A DNA stretch of 64,000 nucleotides from Pseudoalteromonas sp. MSK9-3 (GCF_003590335.1 NZ_MIET01000034.1:186001-250000), one strand, 5' to 3'. Shown: positions 19,343 to 27,668, counted from the first letter of the stretch. Translations and numbers: made by a program. The notes: generated from the sequence alone by a model not told the origin.

Positions 19343-20174
19343 TTCTGATCGCGTAAGGGGTTTTGTTATAGTCGCTAGAGCGGTACGGATTAATATCTAA
19401 TCCGCCTCTGCGGGTATAGCGAGCATATACTGCAAGCTTCTCAAAGGCAAAGGTGCGTTGTAGCTCACAGTAAATGCGCTCAACACATTGTTCATGGAAT
19501 TCATTATGGCTACGAAAAGAAATTAAATAGCGTAATAAAGATTCATGGCATACCGCAACGCCCGTATATTCAATAATAATTGTCGCCCAGTCAGGCTGTG
19601 ACGTGATCAGGCAATTCGATTTTAAGAGGTGGCTATGCAATGTTTCGCTAACCACGTCTGAAGACTTTTGCTTTAGTATATTCTCTATCGGACTATAGTG
19701 TTCAACGTCGATGTCTAAATCATCAATGCATTGCCCCGGCATAGACGTGAAAGCAATACAGTCGTGATCGTTTGCTTTATAGAGCACCACCTCGACTTGA
19801 GAGTGCGTTACGGCTGATAAATCTTTAGTAAGAGTATCTAATACGGTTTTTTGATCTGCAAACCGTGTTTGATTAAAACTATTTAAATAAAGTTTAAACG
19901 ACTTCGACTCAACAATATGGCTACTTTGGCAAGGAAAAGTAAAGGTCGCAACCGCGACTTGCGGTTTCCCTTTTGCGTTAAGCCAAGATAGCTCATATCC
20001 AGTCCACGTATCTTCCCCTAAAAATGGCAAGTCTGCTTCATCAACAGAGATTTGGTCTCTATTGAGTTTACGTGCAATAGGGTAAAGTAGGCTGGCATCA
20101 TACTGCTGAGCATATTCTGTGGTTTTGCCTAAAATAGAGGCTTTTAGCTCTGGGGCATCGGTGTAATCTGTCAT
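19329..20174 (-). CDS. queF: NADPH-dependent 7-cyano-7-deazaguanine reductase QueF
   Basis: A 281-residue bimodular QueF, the length of the E. coli enzyme. It reduces preQ0 to preQ1 in queuosine synthesis. The catalytic Cys lies in [13 protein letters not shown], the substrate Glu in [15 protein letters not shown], and the NADPH-binding motif [12 protein letters not shown] is in the N-terminal half. The protein ends with [17 protein letters not shown], as in relatives. It is divergent from syd, the same pairing as in E. coli. Confidence 0.96.
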   Translation of the reverse strand: MTDYTDAPELKASILGKTTEYAQQYDASLLYPIARKLNRDQISVDEADLPFLGEDTWTGYELSWLNAKGKPQVAVATFTFPCQSSHIVESKSFKLYLNSFNQTRFADQKTVLDTLTKDLSAVTHSQVEVVLYKANDHDCIAFTSMPGQCIDDLDIDVEHYSPIENILKQKSSDVVSETLHSHLLKSNCLITSQPDWATIIIEYTGVAVCHESLLRYLISFRSHNEFHEQCVERIYCELQRTFAFEKLAVYARYTRRGGLDINPYRSSDYNKTPYAIRTNRQ

Positions 20175-20237
20175 GTTTCACCATTTGTGGTTACAATGGT
20201 GGCTATTATAACCGATCATAGAATAGTTGGCAGTAAG

Positions 20238-20774
20238 GTGATAAAGCAGATTTTAACGCAAGTACATAAAAGTCACGCACAAGCGTATCAAAGTAAACAT
20301 GGTACCTTGCCTTGTATGTATTACGATAAAGAATGGCCTAGTGTTTGTGAAGTAGGTGAGCCGATGGCCGATGGTCAAATTCAGTGGCAAGCCCAGCCGT
20401 TTGAGCAAGCTGATAACTTAGATGCTTTAGCGAATGCATTAGAGTGCCAATTTCCTGAGCAACTGAATTTGTTTTATAGCCAGTTTTACGCAGGAAATAT
20501 TGTCGCGCAATTTGATGGCCATCAAATTGAACTGTTACAGCCATGGAATCACGAAGATTATGAAAGGTTACAACAGAATATCACGGGCCATGTTTTAATG
20601 AAGCGTAAGCTAAAACAAGCTGATACAGTATTTATTGGGCTAACAGAGCAAGATGACTTGTTAATTACGGTGAAGCTTAGTTCAGGTGAGGTATGCCTTG
20701 AATACGTAGGCAAAGAGCCTCACCATGTTTTAGCCTCTTCAATTGAGGAATTATTAGAAGGGCTGAGTTATTAA
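20238..20774 (+). CDS. syd: SecY-interacting protein Syd
   Basis: The protein has 178 residues from GTG 20238; E. coli Syd has 181. Matching features are the GTLP near the start, WQAQPF, NLFYSQFYAGNIVAQFDG, LLQPWNHEDYERLQQNITGH and SGEVCLEYVG. Syd is a peripheral cytoplasmic-face protein that binds SecY and may check translocon assembly. The start is uncertain: GTG 20238 fits the length of relatives and lies downstream of a -10-like TATTAT; ATG 20196 and GTG 20187 are possible longer forms. In E. coli queF, syd and csrB are neighbours, which agrees with the CsrB-like RNA found nearby here. Confidence 0.9.
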   Translation: MIKQILTQVHKSHAQAYQSKHGTLPCMYYDKEWPSVCEVGEPMADGQIQWQAQPFEQADNLDALANALECQFPEQLNLFYSQFYAGNIVAQFDGHQIELLQPWNHEDYERLQQNITGHVLMKRKLKQADTVFIGLTEQDDLLITVKLSSGEVCLEYVGKEPHHVLASSIEELLEGLSY

Positions 20775-20780
20775 GCCATT

Positions 20781-21554
20781 TTATTGAAAATCCCAAGACA
20801 TATTAGACACCAATAGGCATTGCTCACAACGAAAGTCAAAAAGTCCAAACCAAGGTTCTGGCAATGCCCATTCTCCGTTACATGACGGACACTTTCGGTT
20901 ACGTTCAGCTTCTAGGCTTTCTCCGCCCACTCGATATAGGTAATAATACACATTTTTCTTGGTTAAATGCTTAATACGTTTAGTTAAGTCCATCCCGCGA
21001 CGAAACAAGTCACTGTCAGGGCTTGATATTTCGTGGAGCGCTGGGAATTCACACCGTGTGGCACCATTGATTTGAATTTGGTCGCATGCTTGCCAGTCTT
21101 CTTGCCACTTTATTAGGGCTTTGTAATCACCATTGGCGATTGCTGGTATGCTATAAAGTGGAACTGGTAAAAAATCATCACCGCAATATAGCGGGCTACA
21201 AGTGTGAACATAGGTTGTGTATAGAATATAACTCGAAGGATCTTGACATGCATCAGCACCATTTGCATGGATATCTTGCCCAATCACTTTTACCTTGGGT
21301 GCCAGTAAGCCACCTTGCTGTAGCTGTTCTATTGCATGTTTCACAAAAGGGCTGTGATGCAAAGGGTGCAGAGAGTCTTCCAATGGACACATAACACGGG
21401 TAATAAAGTAGCCATCTTTTAGCACTGTAGGGAACTCATCGCCAATAATTTGGCCGTTAAAACGTAGCGCATTTACCAATCTATTAATGGCTTGTTCTGC
21501 CGTGTCTAGCGTTGTGTCTTGGTAACAGTCAAAAGTTAAATCAACAACAAACAT
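20781..21554 (-). CDS. DUF2310 family zinc-ribbon protein
   Basis: A protein of 257 residues, conserved in marine gammaproteobacteria, of unknown function. The C-terminus holds a zinc ribbon: CPSC (in RKCPSCNGEW) and CEQC (in FRCEQCLLVS) about twenty-five residues apart. The rest is soluble and without recognised catalytic motif. I chose ATG 21554 (MFVVDLTFDCYQD) because it follows AAAAGAA and lies four bases after the upstream gene; the longer frame to 21728 would overlap that gene almost entirely. The two form a small operon. Confidence 0.82.
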   Translation of the reverse strand: MFVVDLTFDCYQDTTLDTAEQAINRLVNALRFNGQIIGDEFPTVLKDGYFITRVMCPLEDSLHPLHHSPFVKHAIEQLQQGGLLAPKVKVIGQDIHANGADACQDPSSYILYTTYVHTCSPLYCGDDFLPVPLYSIPAIANGDYKALIKWQEDWQACDQIQINGATRCEFPALHEISSPDSDLFRRGMDLTKRIKHLTKKNVYYYLYRVGGESLEAERNRKCPSCNGEWALPEPWFGLFDFRCEQCLLVSNMSWDFQ

Positions 21555-21558
21555 ATAA

Positions 21559-21822
21559 TCAGTTCTTTTGCAAAATGGATAGGAGTAAATCGAGCTTACT
21601 TTCAATGCGGTCGAGTTGACTTTCGCGCTCGCTGGGTTGTTCGCTTTGCATCGGTGTTTGTATCTCGTCAATGCATTTGGGGTTGTTTTTATAGGCGGTG
21701 ATCCCGGCAATAATATGTGGCATGGCAACCGGTTCAGACAGCCTCGCTTTGGTCAGTGCCACGGTCGGTGTTTTACCTTCCTGACATAAAGAGGCAATTG
21801 CTTTGAGCACAGCGTTATGCAT
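21559..21822 (-). CDS. Conserved small protein, function unknown
   Basis: The 87-residue protein has an N-terminal helical region with PTVALTKARLSEPVAMPHIIAGI and a C-terminal coiled-coil-like segment (RESQLDRIESKLDLLLSIL, about residues 66-84). The middle is polar and probably a linker. It has no signal peptide or membrane segment. The ATG follows GGGAG at a good distance. It stands directly upstream of the DUF2310 gene, four bases apart, so the two proteins are probably co-translated and may work together. I do not recognise a function; the N-terminal pattern suggests a small helix-turn-helix-like fold, which is inference. Confidence 0.75.
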   Translation of the reverse strand: MHNAVLKAIASLCQEGKTPTVALTKARLSEPVAMPHIIAGITAYKNNPKCIDEIQTPMQSEQPSERESQLDRIESKLDLLLSILQKN

Positions 21823-22048
21823 TGTGTATTCTCCCGCCGAATAAAGTGGCGATTATATCATGCTTTGATGGGTTGAAGCAGCACCATATTACTGGCCCTA
21901 GACAATGTCATTTTTTATAAAGTGAGTTATCGTTCTTCATGATAGGAATTACTTAGGTTTGCATAAAAAACATTCGCTAAACTATAGTCATTACAGTGTT
22001 AGCTTCTATAGCCCCAATCAATCAGATAACAATAATGGAAGGGATAGT

Positions 22049-22705
22049 ATGCGAGTATTACAACAAGACCAATTAGCCGTTAAATATTTATCGCCAGAAG
22101 ACACCCGTGTTGCGGCAAGTTTACTGTATCAAGCGTATCATGATGATCCTATTTTACGTGCTATGTTAATGGCTAAAAAAGAACAAGATTATGAAGCCAA
22201 GTTACGTGCTTTGATCCGTGAAGAACTGGTGAGTTTTGGCCAAGGGCAACAACCCATTGTCGGACTGTTTGAAGGCAGTAATTTAGTGGCAACAGCGTGT
22301 GTTTTTGAAGCTCAGAGTAATTTGCAAGCATCTCGGTATTGGCATTGGCGACTGCGGCTGATGATGAGTGCCGGCTACCTACAAACTCAACAGCTTATAG
22401 AGAAAGAAGACACGATACGGTTAGCGTTGTCTGAGTTCGGTCAATATTACTTTTTAGCGTTTATTGCTGTTGATCCACATATCCAAGGCCAAGGGCTCGG
22501 GCATTACCTTTTGGCTGGTTTAGATGATTTAGTGGCGACCAATGATGCTGCATCAGGCATGGCTGTCTTTGTAACCAAAATAGAACAAAAAGCATTTTTT
22601 GCCAGTCATGGATATCAATCAGTGAAAACACTTTGCTTTAATAAAGTAAATGGAGAGTTAATGTTCAAAAAGAAAATCACGGACATAACGGAAGAACAGC
22701 TGTAA
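22049..22705 (+). CDS. GNAT family N-acetyltransferase
   Basis: A 218-residue protein with the acetyl-CoA fold. The binding loop is in IAVDPHIQGQGLGHYLL (about residues 150-166), followed by the usual FFASHGYQSVKT near the end. The N-terminal part (AASLLYQAYHDDPILRAML) is typical of a YNBQ-like group of GNAT proteins. The substrate is unknown. ATG 22049 is preceded by GGAAGGGAT, a strong ribosome site; a TTG at 21959 in the same frame is unsupported. The stop codon lies inside the GacA-type box of the downstream regulatory RNA. Confidence 0.87.
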   Translation: MRVLQQDQLAVKYLSPEDTRVAASLLYQAYHDDPILRAMLMAKKEQDYEAKLRALIREELVSFGQGQQPIVGLFEGSNLVATACVFEAQSNLQASRYWHWRLRLMMSAGYLQTQQLIEKEDTIRLALSEFGQYYFLAFIAVDPHIQGQGLGHYLLAGLDDLVATNDAASGMAVFVTKIEQKAFFASHGYQSVKTLCFNKVNGELMFKKKITDITEEQL

Positions 22706-22718
22706 GCATTATCTCACA
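22701..22718. promoter_or_regulatory. GacA/UvrY-type activator box of csrB
   Basis: TGTAAG-CATTAT-CTCACA matches the GacA/UvrY/VarA upstream activating sequence TGTAAG-N6-CTTACA at 11 of 12 fixed bases. A second half-site TGTAAG occurs at 22723. The box is about 140-155 bases upstream of the likely RNA start, in the range seen for rsm and csr genes. It overlaps the stop codon of the GNAT gene. Confidence 0.75.
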
Positions 22719-22755
22719 TGGATGTAAGTTAAGGTGTTTTTGTAGTGTAGTTATT

Positions 22756-22774
22756 AGCAATGATTATCATTATA
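22756..22774. promoter_or_regulatory. Fur-box-like site upstream of csrB
   Basis: AGCAATGATTATCATTATA agrees with the 19-bp Fur consensus at 14 positions, with both TGAT-ATCA cores kept. A perfect TATAAT stands at 22790-22795, so a promoter with the Fur site over its -35 is possible. Control of the RNA by Fur is inference only. Confidence 0.5.
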
Positions 22775-22856
22775 AGTTTATGTTTATTATATAATTGTGT
22801 ATTTTTACAATATTATTTCCTTAAATTTATTACTTTTTCTCCCTTTAAATAGGGCG

Positions 22857-23350
22857 CTATCAGAGTAAACTTTATTAGGTCAGGAAGGCAAAGTGGCTCG
22901 AAGCTACTGAAAGGATGTGTTTACGAAGGATGTAACAATTGCACGGAGCAAAGGGAACAAGGATTGAAGCAGTAGGAACTTACAGGATGTAAGCTTATAG
23001 CGGAGCTATAACAAGGACACAGGATAAAACACAGGGTGTGTTTAGGAGTGCCAAAAGGAATAGGCAAAGTGGACGCCAAGGTGGCAGTGCATATAGGAAA
23101 TATGCAATAAGGATAGTAAGGAATGCGCAGGATGTGCAGGAACACCCGACGGAATAGCGGGAAGTGGATAGCCAGGTAGGTGAAGGGAACACAGGACGTG
23201 TAAAAGGATGAAGACAGGGATGATGATCGGGTCTTTATGGATGTATACCCGTTCAGGGGATGATGAATAGGATGGCTTCACGCAAGGTATAGGATACCGA
23301 GCATGGATGTAGTCAGATTAGGGCGCACACTGGTTGCGCCTTAGTTTTTT
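22857..23350 (+). ncRNA. csrB: CsrB-type regulatory RNA sequestering CsrA
   Basis: The plus strand has 31 GGA triplets (counted by eye) in about 490 bases, mostly as AGGA, including several copies of CAGGATG or AAGGATG, the CsrA site. Many lie in hairpin loops: TTGC-ACGGA-GCAA (22939), CTTAC-AGGAT-GTAAG (22979), TATAGC-GGA-GCTATA (22996), GCATAT-AGGAA-ATATGC (23089), ACAC-AGGAC-GTGT (23189) and GGTAT-AGG-ATACC (23286). A terminator ends it. A GacA/UvrY-like box lies upstream, and queF and syd are close by as in E. coli. CsrB RNAs bind many CsrA dimers and relieve CsrA repression. The 5' end is estimated from the -10-like TTTAAAT at 22844; a start near 22802 is possible. Minus-strand reading frames here are not genes. 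Confidence 0.92.
23322..23350 (+). terminator. Terminator of csrB
   Basis: GGCGCA-N7-TGCGCC is followed by TTAG and six T. It closes the GGA-rich RNA region. Confidence 0.85.
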
Positions 23351-23430
23351 CTGTAAAAAATGTCACTATCTATAATTTACGCTAGTTTATAGAACCTACC
23401 GCACAAAATCGCCGAGCCACAGAGTTGCCA

Positions 23431-23937
23431 TTAGCCTCTTTTGATAGGCTCAATACGCTCTAGCAGCTTTTTTTGAGCCTCTAAAATTGTGATGTTTGCT
23501 GTGTCGATAATGACTCTTTCGCTGCTCCATTTTGTGTATTCTCGCTGTGAGACGCTTTCCCAGTTTGGCAGCATCAAATTAGGAATATCAACCGTCCTTG
23601 ATTCTACCCGGTGACGGTGTTGCTGGCGATTGGTACAAATAATCTCAATATCAACATAGGGTATGCCACTTTGCTTTGCGACTTGCCACCACTGTGCGCG
23701 TGATTCAATGACTGGATTCGTTGAGTCTGCGACAACCGACTGGCCTAACGCTAAATTATCTTTCGCCAATTGAAAAGCAACTTGGTAACCGTGGTCATAT
23801 ATATCTGTAATCCCAGTGTTACGCATGGTTTGTTCAATACTATCAACACGCAAATAAACAGCATTTAAGTGTTCTGCTAAGCGCTTAGCTAATGTCGTTT
23901 TCCCTGTTGCAGGTAAACCGGAAAATATATATAACAA
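23431..23937 (-). CDS. P-loop kinase-like ATPase (AAA_33 type)
   Basis: A protein of 168 residues with a Walker A at the very start (FSGLPATGKTTLAKRLA), a lid-type basic stretch with RVDSIEQTM, and ADSTNPVIESR, typical of small predicted nucleotide or metabolite kinases of the AAA_33/zeta-like group. The substrate is unknown. I chose TTG 23937: GAGGAGG sits at the right distance before it, and relatives begin at this point. A longer frame to TTG 23967 would run into the upstream gene. The ribosome site overlaps the stop of the FMN split-barrel gene, which suggests translational coupling. Confidence 0.82.
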   Translation of the reverse strand: MLYIFSGLPATGKTTLAKRLAEHLNAVYLRVDSIEQTMRNTGITDIYDHGYQVAFQLAKDNLALGQSVVADSTNPVIESRAQWWQVAKQSGIPYVDIEIICTNRQQHRHRVESRTVDIPNLMLPNWESVSQREYTKWSSERVIIDTANITILEAQKKLLERIEPIKRG

Positions 23938-23947
23938 ATACGCCTCC

Positions 23948-24439
23948 TCAAGTAGCAGTTGAGTCAAACTGGGCTAATTGTGTTTGTGTGTACCATTCGT
24001 TCTTTTCTAACCAAAAAATTTTACCAAACCCCGCAATAAATCGAATTCTTACGATGGAAATACGCCAAATGTTAAAGTCTGTTAAGGTCATATATTCTTG
24101 TGCAGTCGGGTATTTCTCAACAAACGCGTTTAAATATGGCGCACTTTGTATTTTAGGGAGTTTAGTTGCATCGCCAACTAAGGTGAGTCTGGCTGTTTGC
24201 GGATCATCATCACTGGTTTGATTGAAAACGGTTAGCGACAGGGCGCTATTGGCCGCGAGGTTTTTGGCATGCTGTGCGATATCACTTATAAACAAATAGA
24301 CGTTATTATCATCGTTACAAACAAACTGTACCGTCGATCCGAAAGGGTAGCCTGCTAGGGTTTGAGAATGTGTAGATAATACGGCTACAGAACTAGAATT
24401 TAATTGGTTTTTTGCTTCAATAAGCGCTTGATCACGCAT
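23948..24439 (-). CDS. FMN-binding split-barrel protein, pyridoxamine 5'-phosphate oxidase family
   Basis: The 163-residue protein has the split beta-barrel pattern of the PNPOx/HugZ superfamily: SVAVLSTHSQTLAGYPFGS at the start, YLFISDIAQHAKNLAANSALSLTV in the middle, and ARLTLVGDATKLP. HugZ-type members bind haem or FMN and some degrade haem; others of this fold are general flavin reductases. The C-terminus FIAGFGKIFWLEKNEW is seen in the haem-utilisation group, so that role is possible but not shown. It precedes the P-loop kinase gene in the same orientation with coupling of stop and ribosome site. Confidence 0.82.
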   Translation of the reverse strand: MRDQALIEAKNQLNSSSVAVLSTHSQTLAGYPFGSTVQFVCNDDNNVYLFISDIAQHAKNLAANSALSLTVFNQTSDDDPQTARLTLVGDATKLPKIQSAPYLNAFVEKYPTAQEYMTLTDFNIWRISIVRIRFIAGFGKIFWLEKNEWYTQTQLAQFDSTAT

Positions 24440-24573
24440 GATGTTCGTCGTTCGTTAATAGTGCAGACACGTTATCATAAAAACAATGTGTCTGCTGTCG
24501 GTATAGCTGTGTTTATCATATAAAGTTGTTCTGTGTATTACCTAAAATCGTTTATTTATAGGTCACCTATACC

Positions 24574-25680
24574 TTAATCGACTGTTGAAACGGATTTGAT
24601 GATATTTTCACATTCATAATGGCTCATAAACACGGGGACTGGGTAGTCGGGATGTGCTTCATTGAGTGCGTCATCCGCCTGACGTTCAATTGGGTGATCA
24701 AGGGAGGTTAGTTGGCAGTGCCTAGCTATCAGCGCCATATGGCTTTGTATTCGCTCGCCATACCACTGTAAGACGGGCATTAATAATATTGCGTTAGCGA
24801 GGCCATGAGGGCTGTTGTAGTTAGCACTAAGTTGATGGGATATGGCGTGTATATAGCCAACGGAAGTGCGTGTGAATGCTTGCCCCGCGTAAAAAGAAGC
24901 GCTAAGCAGTTGTGAGCGGGCATGACTGTGTGTTGCTTCTGAGTAAGCCGTTGGTAGGTTGTCAAAAATAAGCGTACAAGCTTCTAACGCGCGCTTCTGG
25001 CTGAACGCCATGCAATTAATACTTAATAATGCTTCTATCGCATGGGTCAGTGCATCAATTGCCGTTGTCGCAGTAATGTGAGGTGGTAAGCTGGTGGTGA
25101 GTTCGGGCAGTAATACGGCGTGATGTGGGACCAACACAAAGTCAGTTGCTGCATACTTGATATGCGTATTTGGGCAATTCACCACAGCAGCAACGGTGGT
25201 TTCTGAGCCAGTGCCAGAAGTTGTAGGGATGGCAATGTTTGGGGGTAATCGTTTCAGTACTTTGAAAAGCCCCTTAAAATCTGTGACCGCTTTATTTGGT
25301 CTGACTGCTTTGGCACCAATTAACTTCGCACAGTCAATAACCGAACCGCCCCCAACACTTATGATTGCTTGGCATTGGTGTTTTTTATATAGCTCAAAGC
25401 CCCGTTGTACATTTTCGATTGTTGGGTTAGGCAATACTTGGTCGAATACCACCACATTTAATTTGTGGTGCTGTACCTCTGAGATGATAGATGTGGGTAT
25501 GCCCAGTTCCTGCAATGTATGGTCAGTGATCAGTAAAACATAACTTTGTTCCGTCAGTTGCAATGCTTTTATAGCGTTAGTCAGTCCATTTTTGTTTTTA
25601 TGTAGTTGTGGGTTGGGAATACCGATAAAAATAACAATACATTTTAAGATGAAATGATAAAGACGGTATAGAAAAAACAT
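24574..25680 (-). CDS. Iron-containing alcohol dehydrogenase with shortened C-terminal domain
   Basis: The 368-residue protein has a Rossmann-like N-terminal domain with the NAD-binding GGGSVIDCAK and PTTSGTGSE, then an iron-binding helical domain. Ligands are Asp and His in AIDALTHAIEAL and His in YIHAISHQL and SPHGLANAI. The C-terminal part is short: after ARHCQLTSLDHPIERQAD the chain jumps to DALNEAHPDYPVP, where relatives carry some 35-40 more residues with an LGIP motif. The reading frame is intact, so this looks like an in-frame deletion that may affect stability or activity. Substrate is unknown. The N-terminus is slightly hydrophobic, which is usual for this subgroup. Confidence 0.85.
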   Translation of the reverse strand: MFFLYRLYHFILKCIVIFIGIPNPQLHKNKNGLTNAIKALQLTEQSYVLLITDHTLQELGIPTSIISEVQHHKLNVVVFDQVLPNPTIENVQRGFELYKKHQCQAIISVGGGSVIDCAKLIGAKAVRPNKAVTDFKGLFKVLKRLPPNIAIPTTSGTGSETTVAAVVNCPNTHIKYAATDFVLVPHHAVLLPELTTSLPPHITATTAIDALTHAIEALLSINCMAFSQKRALEACTLIFDNLPTAYSEATHSHARSQLLSASFYAGQAFTRTSVGYIHAISHQLSANYNSPHGLANAILLMPVLQWYGERIQSHMALIARHCQLTSLDHPIERQADDALNEAHPDYPVPVFMSHYECENIIKSVSTVD

Positions 25681-25789
25681 GGCAACTCAGTGCGGTAGAT
25701 AGATGAACTAACTGTAGCACATGAAACGAGAGAGATTATTGGACTGTAATAATGAGAGAATGAGCTGAGTGGGTGAGGGATATAGAAAA

Positions 25790-25820
25790 CAAAAAGCCGC
25801 TTTATAAAAGCGGCTTTTTT
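25790..25820 (-). terminator. Terminator of deaD
   Basis: AAAAAGCCGCTTT-ATA-AAAGCGGCTTTTT forms a long stem with A and T runs on both sides, 14 bases after the deaD stop codon. It would work on both strands. Confidence 0.92.
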
Positions 25821-25834
25821 AAGAAACGGCTAGC

Positions 25835-27664
25835 TTAGCTAAAGCTTACTGAGCGACGTTCTTTGTTTTCGCCATCGCGACGTGGAGCGCGTTTGTCTCC
25901 GCTCGGACGCTTACGGTCACCACGGTCGTTACGACGCTCTGAACCTGCTTGGTCAGCGGTATGTGCGCTTTTAGTCAGCTTCATAGGACGCTTACAGATC
26001 ACAACGTTGTTGAAGTGATTTAGTACATCACTTGGCATGTTCTGAGGTAACTGTACTGTACTGTGCTCGTTAAATAGGCGAATATCACCAATGAACTTGC
26101 TTGAGATATCAGCTTCGTTTGCGATTGCGCCTACGATGTTTTTAACTTGAACACCATGGTCACGGCCTACTTCGATACGGTATGTATCCATTGGGCCTTG
26201 ACTGCTGTTACGTGGGCCACGTTCGCGCTCAGGACGCTCACGACGTTCACCATTACGCTCACGACCACGACCTTGACGGTCATTACGCTCACCACGACGG
26301 TTGTTGTCACGACGGTCATCGCGATCACGACGTTCACGCTGTTGAATCTTAATATCTTCAACTTTAAGCGGCGTTTGCTGTTGTGCTAAACATAGCATTG
26401 CACCCGCTAACTGTTCTTGAGACAGCTCAAGCTTCTCAGCAAGACCAGCAGCAACTTCGTTAAAGAAGTTAATGTCTTTGTGCTCAAGCGCATTAGTAAG
26501 CTTAGTTTGAAGTGCAGCGATACGCTTTTCTTCAACGACTTGTGCACTCGGTAATTCAACTTCAGCAATCTCTGACTTTGTGTGCTTCATAATATTACGT
26601 AGTAAGTAACGTTCATTATGTTTAACAAATAAGATTGCTTTACCTGTACGACCAGCACGACCAGTACGACCAATACGGTGAACATAAGCTTCACTGTCTT
26701 GTGGAATATCATAGTTGATAACTAAGCTTAAGCGATCTACATCTAGACCACGTGCTGCAACGTCTGTTGCAATAACGATGTCTAGTAAGCCACTCTTAAG
26801 GCGTTCAACAGTACGCTCACGCGCCTGTTGGTTCATGTCACCATTCAGTGGTGCAGCAGAAAAACCTTGTTGCTCAAGTAGCTCAGCAAGTTGAACTGTA
26901 TCGTTACGAGTACGAACGAAAACAATTGCACCTTCATACTGTTCAGCTTCTAAAAAGCGAACAATCGCTTTGTTTTTGTGTACGCTTGCACGCCAAAAAA
27001 CCTGCTCTACAGATGATACTGTCGAGTTGCGAGCTGAGATATGAACTTGCTCAGCATTGTCTAAGTACTTAGAACAGATAGATTGTATTTGCTTAGGCAT
27101 TGTTGCTGAGAACAAACAAGTTTGTTTATTTTCAGGCGTTTTTTCCATGATGTTTTCTACATCATCGATAAAGCCCATGCGTAACATTTCATCAGCTTCA
27201 TCTAATACTAATGCTTTAAGATCAGATAAGTTGATTGTTTTACGGTTAATATGGTCAATTAATCGACCTGGCGTAGCAACGATAATCTGTGCACCACGAC
27301 GTAGAGCACTTAGTTGAATACCATAGCTTTGGCCACCATAAAGTGCTAATACTTCGACACCTTTGGTAAATTTAGCATATTGTTCAAACGCCTCTGCCAC
27401 CTGAATGGCAAGTTCGCGTGTTGGTGTTAACACCAATATTTGTGGCTGCTTCGTAGCCGGGTCAATATTATTTAATAGTGGTAATGCAAATGCTGCAGTT
27501 TTACCTGTACCCGTCTGCGCTAGTCCCAGTACGTCCTTTCTTTCTAGCAATAACGGTATACATTGAGCTTGGATCTCAGATGGTGTCTTATATCCTTGCT
27601 CTTCGACTGCTTTTAAAATTGCAGGAGAAAGATCTAAAGATTTAAACGTGACTGGTTCTGACAT
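25835..27664 (-). CDS. deaD: ATP-dependent RNA helicase DeaD/CsdA
   Basis: A 609-residue DEAD-box helicase. Motifs in order are the Q motif (FKSLDLSPAILKAVEEQGY), AQTGTGKT, PTRELA, TPGRL, DEAD, SAT, FVRTR, ATDVAARGLD and HRIGRTGRAGR. The C-terminal third holds a DbpA-like RNA-binding region (about residues 485-555) and an Arg/Gly/Asp-rich tail, as in CsdA. It unwinds structured RNA in ribosome assembly and in the cold. A hairpin over its ribosome site (27669-27694) suggests regulation of translation. Terminator follows. Confidence 0.96.
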   Translation of the reverse strand: MSEPVTFKSLDLSPAILKAVEEQGYKTPSEIQAQCIPLLLERKDVLGLAQTGTGKTAAFALPLLNNIDPATKQPQILVLTPTRELAIQVAEAFEQYAKFTKGVEVLALYGGQSYGIQLSALRRGAQIIVATPGRLIDHINRKTINLSDLKALVLDEADEMLRMGFIDDVENIMEKTPENKQTCLFSATMPKQIQSICSKYLDNAEQVHISARNSTVSSVEQVFWRASVHKNKAIVRFLEAEQYEGAIVFVRTRNDTVQLAELLEQQGFSAAPLNGDMNQQARERTVERLKSGLLDIVIATDVAARGLDVDRLSLVINYDIPQDSEAYVHRIGRTGRAGRTGKAILFVKHNERYLLRNIMKHTKSEIAEVELPSAQVVEEKRIAALQTKLTNALEHKDINFFNEVAAGLAEKLELSQEQLAGAMLCLAQQQTPLKVEDIKIQQRERRDRDDRRDNNRRGERNDRQGRGRERNGERRERPERERGPRNSSQGPMDTYRIEVGRDHGVQVKNIVGAIANEADISSKFIGDIRLFNEHSTVQLPQNMPSDVLNHFNNVVICKRPMKLTKSAHTADQAGSERRNDRGDRKRPSGDKRAPRRDGENKERRSVSFS

Positions 27665-27668
27665 TAAT

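Noticed and set aside
22921-23281. Several minus-strand reading frames rich in Pro, Cys and Ser
   Set aside because: They are the complement of the GGA-rich RNA; their composition reflects repeated TCC codons, and none has a ribosome site or known domain.
24463-24495. Inverted repeat GCAGACAC / GTGTCTGC after the alcohol dehydrogenase gene
   Set aside because: Loop of 17 bases and no T-run; could be an operator or a weak terminator but nothing decides it.
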